NCBI GenBank assembly: GCA_028869255.1
Contig: CP110972.1
Coordinates: 2,485,001 to 2,549,000, forward strand
Direction: 5' to 3'
DNA from: Pseudomonas poae
Lineage (GTDB): Bacteria > Pseudomonadota > Gammaproteobacteria > Pseudomonadales > Pseudomonadaceae
DNA length: 64,000 nt
Below, one piece after another: positions 62,365 to 64,000 of this stretch. Under the pieces are notes generated by a model. The model had not been told where the DNA came from. It ran no database searches and saw only the letters and a program-made list of their open reading frames with translations. Position 1 is the stretch's first letter, and each line of letters starts with the position of its first letter. The translations under genes and the position numbers were made by a program.

Positions 62365-63774
62365 CTAACGACCACCCCCCTCCCCCGACCAACCATTGAC
62401 CCCCACCAACGTCACCGAATCCCCGCCCACACTGATCAGCGTATCCGCGCCGTGCTCACGGTAATCCACACGGCCCTCGACGTCCTGGAACACCAACTTG
62501 TCCGTCGGTTGGTAGCCAATGATCCGATCCTGACCAAAGTGCCCGCTGAACAGAAAGGTGTTATGCCCGCTGTTGTCGCGAATCGTGTCATTGCCCTTGC
62601 CGCCCTCGATAAAGTCCGCGCCCTTGCCCCCCTGGATCAGGTCATTGCCGTCACTGCCGATGATGAAGGTATTGCCCTTGTGCGGCTCGGCATTGCGGTT
62701 GAGGTCCTGTACCCAGGTGTTGGCCCGTGCCGGGTCCGACAGGTTGGCGACGATAATCGTCGAGTCACGGGTCATCTGTTCGTAGAAGCCGGACTCTAGG
62801 ATGCGCGTCATGCCATCGCCATACCCGGTGGGCAAATGCGAGACCCAGGTGGGCAGGTTGGTGATGGAAAACGGCAGCACATTCCACAGCGTCGAGGCGT
62901 AGTGGTCATTGAAGCTGACGATGTTGTCGGTGGTCGATTCATGGGGCTTGTCGTGAACGCCCAGGGACGACCAGTTGACGGAGGAGCCGTCCAGCGCACG
63001 GAATACCGGGTCATTCTCATAACCAACGTTGAGCACCTTGTCCCCCGCGCTCTGGGTCGGCGACGCGTAGGCCACGTAATTGGCATCCTTGTAGAACCCC
63101 GACCATTGGCTGTTGCTCAGGTCCGCCAGGCTGTTGACCGCCAGCCCGCCGAGGCTGTGGCCGCTGACCACTACGTCGTGGCCGCTCAGGCCGTGCGCGC
63201 CGGCAAACTCGGCCACGGTTTTGAGCAAGCCGCCAAACGCTTCGCCAGCGTAGTTCTTCGCGTAGTCCTTGGGGCCCAGCGCCGCCAGCAAGTCGCTGAC
63301 CAGATCACCGATGGAATCGCTGATCAAGCTCTCCCGCGGGCCGGAGGTGCCGCGAAAACCGATGCCGATTTCCAGCAGCTTGCCGGCGTCATCGTACTTG
63401 CCCAGGACTTCGACCTGCGCCGTGGTGTAGCCGGCCTTTTCGCCAAAGAACGTGCCCCGCGCATCGACCTTGCCGCCGTAGCCCAGGGCGCTGGCGCTGA
63501 TGGGGGTCCAGCCGACTTCATGGAGCGCGTCAAGGGCGGCTTTTTCCGAGTCGGGGTTCCACGGGATACCGGGGATCACCCCTTGGGAATCGGTGCTGCC
63601 AAGCACTGCTCCGACCAGTGTGGCCGGCAGGCCTAGCCCCAAGCCATTGTGCTGGTAGCCCACGGCAAAGCCGTTATCCAGGTTGTGGTAGGTATACAGG
63701 GTGATCGCCATGGCATCGGCGAACAATGCTTTGGAGCCCTCGACCCCGAGGTTTTTATAGTCAAACACACCCAT
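62365..63774 (-). CDS. tliA: Secreted family I.3 lipase (TliA/polyurethanase type)
   Basis: From ATG 63774, 469 aa and no N-terminal signal peptide. The lipase domain has nucleophile Ser207 in VVSGHSLGGLAV and begins MGVFDYKNLGVEGSKALFAD as in TliA/LipA of P. fluorescens. RTX repeats (IIGSDGNDLIQGGKGADF and following GGKGNDTI) bind Ca2+ near residues 370-400, and a C-terminal beta-rich signal follows for type I export. It hydrolyses triglycerides and often polyester polyurethanes. It directly follows the AprF-type exporter gene. Confidence 0.9.
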   Translation of the reverse strand: MGVFDYKNLGVEGSKALFADAMAITLYTYHNLDNGFAVGYQHNGLGLGLPATLVGAVLGSTDSQGVIPGIPWNPDSEKAALDALHEVGWTPISASALGYGGKVDARGTFFGEKAGYTTAQVEVLGKYDDAGKLLEIGIGFRGTSGPRESLISDSIGDLVSDLLAALGPKDYAKNYAGEAFGGLLKTVAEFAGAHGLSGHDVVVSGHSLGGLAVNSLADLSNSQWSGFYKDANYVAYASPTQSAGDKVLNVGYENDPVFRALDGSSVNWSSLGVHDKPHESTTDNIVSFNDHYASTLWNVLPFSITNLPTWVSHLPTGYGDGMTRILESGFYEQMTRDSTIIVANLSDPARANTWVQDLNRNAEPHKGNTFIIGSDGNDLIQGGKGADFIEGGKGNDTIRDNSGHNTFLFSGHFGQDRIIGYQPTDKLVFQDVEGRVDYREHGADTLISVGGDSVTLVGVNGWSGEGGGR

Positions 63775-63808
63775 GTTAGTGCCTCTCTTGTTGTTGGAAT
63801 CGGGAATG

Positions 63809-64000
63809 TCACCTTGAAATGCTTTTTGGCTCAGCGGGGCCAAATGCTTCGTCGACCTTGGCCAGGTCGGTATCGCGCAAATTACCCGCGTAGTAATGCA
63901 ATTTGGTCCAGGCCATCAAATAGTCGTAGCGCGCCTGGGCCAGGTCGCGGCGCGTGCTGTAGAGCTGCTGCTCGGCGTTCAACGCATCAAGGTTGACCCG
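63809..64000 (-). CDS. aprF: TolC-family outer-membrane protein AprF (C-terminal part)
   Basis: The last 63 codons of an outer-membrane channel are visible, running off the window edge: VNLDALNAEQQLYSTRRDL and ARYDYLMAWTKLHYYAG are typical of the final TolC-like helical repeat. It ends 34 bp before the lipase start. In the P. fluorescens group aprDEF encodes the type I exporter for alkaline protease and lipase, so AprF is the outer-membrane part that exports the lipase downstream. Confidence 0.82.
   Translation of the reverse strand, partial: RVNLDALNAEQQLYSTRRDLAQARYDYLMAWTKLHYYAGNLRDTDLAKVDEAFGPAEPKSISR

Overview
The window comes from a Pseudomonas of the fluorescens group. The right two thirds (about 24.7-64 kb) is GC-rich Pseudomonas core genome: an OprD-family porin, a BdlA-like chemotaxis receptor, an RlhA homologue, a FAN1-type nuclease, several REP/REPIN palindromes, and an AprF-type secretion gene followed directly by a family I.3 lipase. 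That last arrangement is typical of this group. The left third (1 to about 23.2 kb) is an accessory island of patchy base composition.

Island, left to right. (a) 1-1.85 kb: a KfrA/TnpT-like DNA-binding coiled-coil protein and a divergent tyrosine recombinase, with a 36-bp inverted repeat between them. This resembles the tnpT-rst-tnpS cointegrate-resolution module of Tn4651-type transposons. (b) 2.5-6.6 kb: decayed remains of catabolic genes (mmsA C-terminus, an NCS1 permease with three in-frame stops, a LysR-regulator tail), with a Septu-type defence pair (ptuA-ptuB) lying among them. (c) 6.6-12.5 kb: a RelB/DinJ-like domain fused to a large unknown domain behind tandem palindromic operators, a HAD hydrolase, a small membrane protein, a frameshifted metallophosphoesterase with a partner gene, an XRE regulator, and an operon with a full-length MvaT-like silencer plus an MvaT-like N-terminal domain lacking the DNA-binding part. 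(d) 13.6-17.2 kb: a Gabija system (gajA-gajB), gajA carrying a one-base deletion. (e) 17.3-23.1 kb: a compact Tn7/Tn5053-like transposition operon encoding, in transcription order, an unknown 240-aa protein, a TniA/TnsB DDE transposase, a TniB/TnsC ATPase, a second ATPase-like protein with a defective P-loop, and a TniQ broken by an amber codon. Related AT-rich repeats upstream of its first gene are a candidate right transposon end, so the defence genes may be cargo.

The core part holds an oxaloacetate decarboxylase; a porin with a late frameshift; an HxlR regulator divergent from a KAS II gene; RidA; RlhA; an EamA exporter with a divergent Lrp regulator; a LacI-controlled pentose/polyol ABC importer with xylulokinase and a perfect 16-bp palindrome at its promoter; a PAS-kinase/receiver/receiver-EAL signalling operon; a cation/proton antiporter; an ATP-grasp/alpha-E pair; an msrB-dipZ-msrA envelope methionine-repair operon; an OmpR-type two-component system; an epoxide-hydrolase-like/AraC/SDR group; a FAN1-helicase operon; and aprF-lipase.

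Several genes are broken by a single base (ptuA 5' end, metallophosphoesterase, gajA, oprD-type porin), and two or three of these indels lie in short G/C runs. Sequencing error should be excluded before they are called real pseudogenes. No tRNA, rRNA or CRISPR array was recognised.
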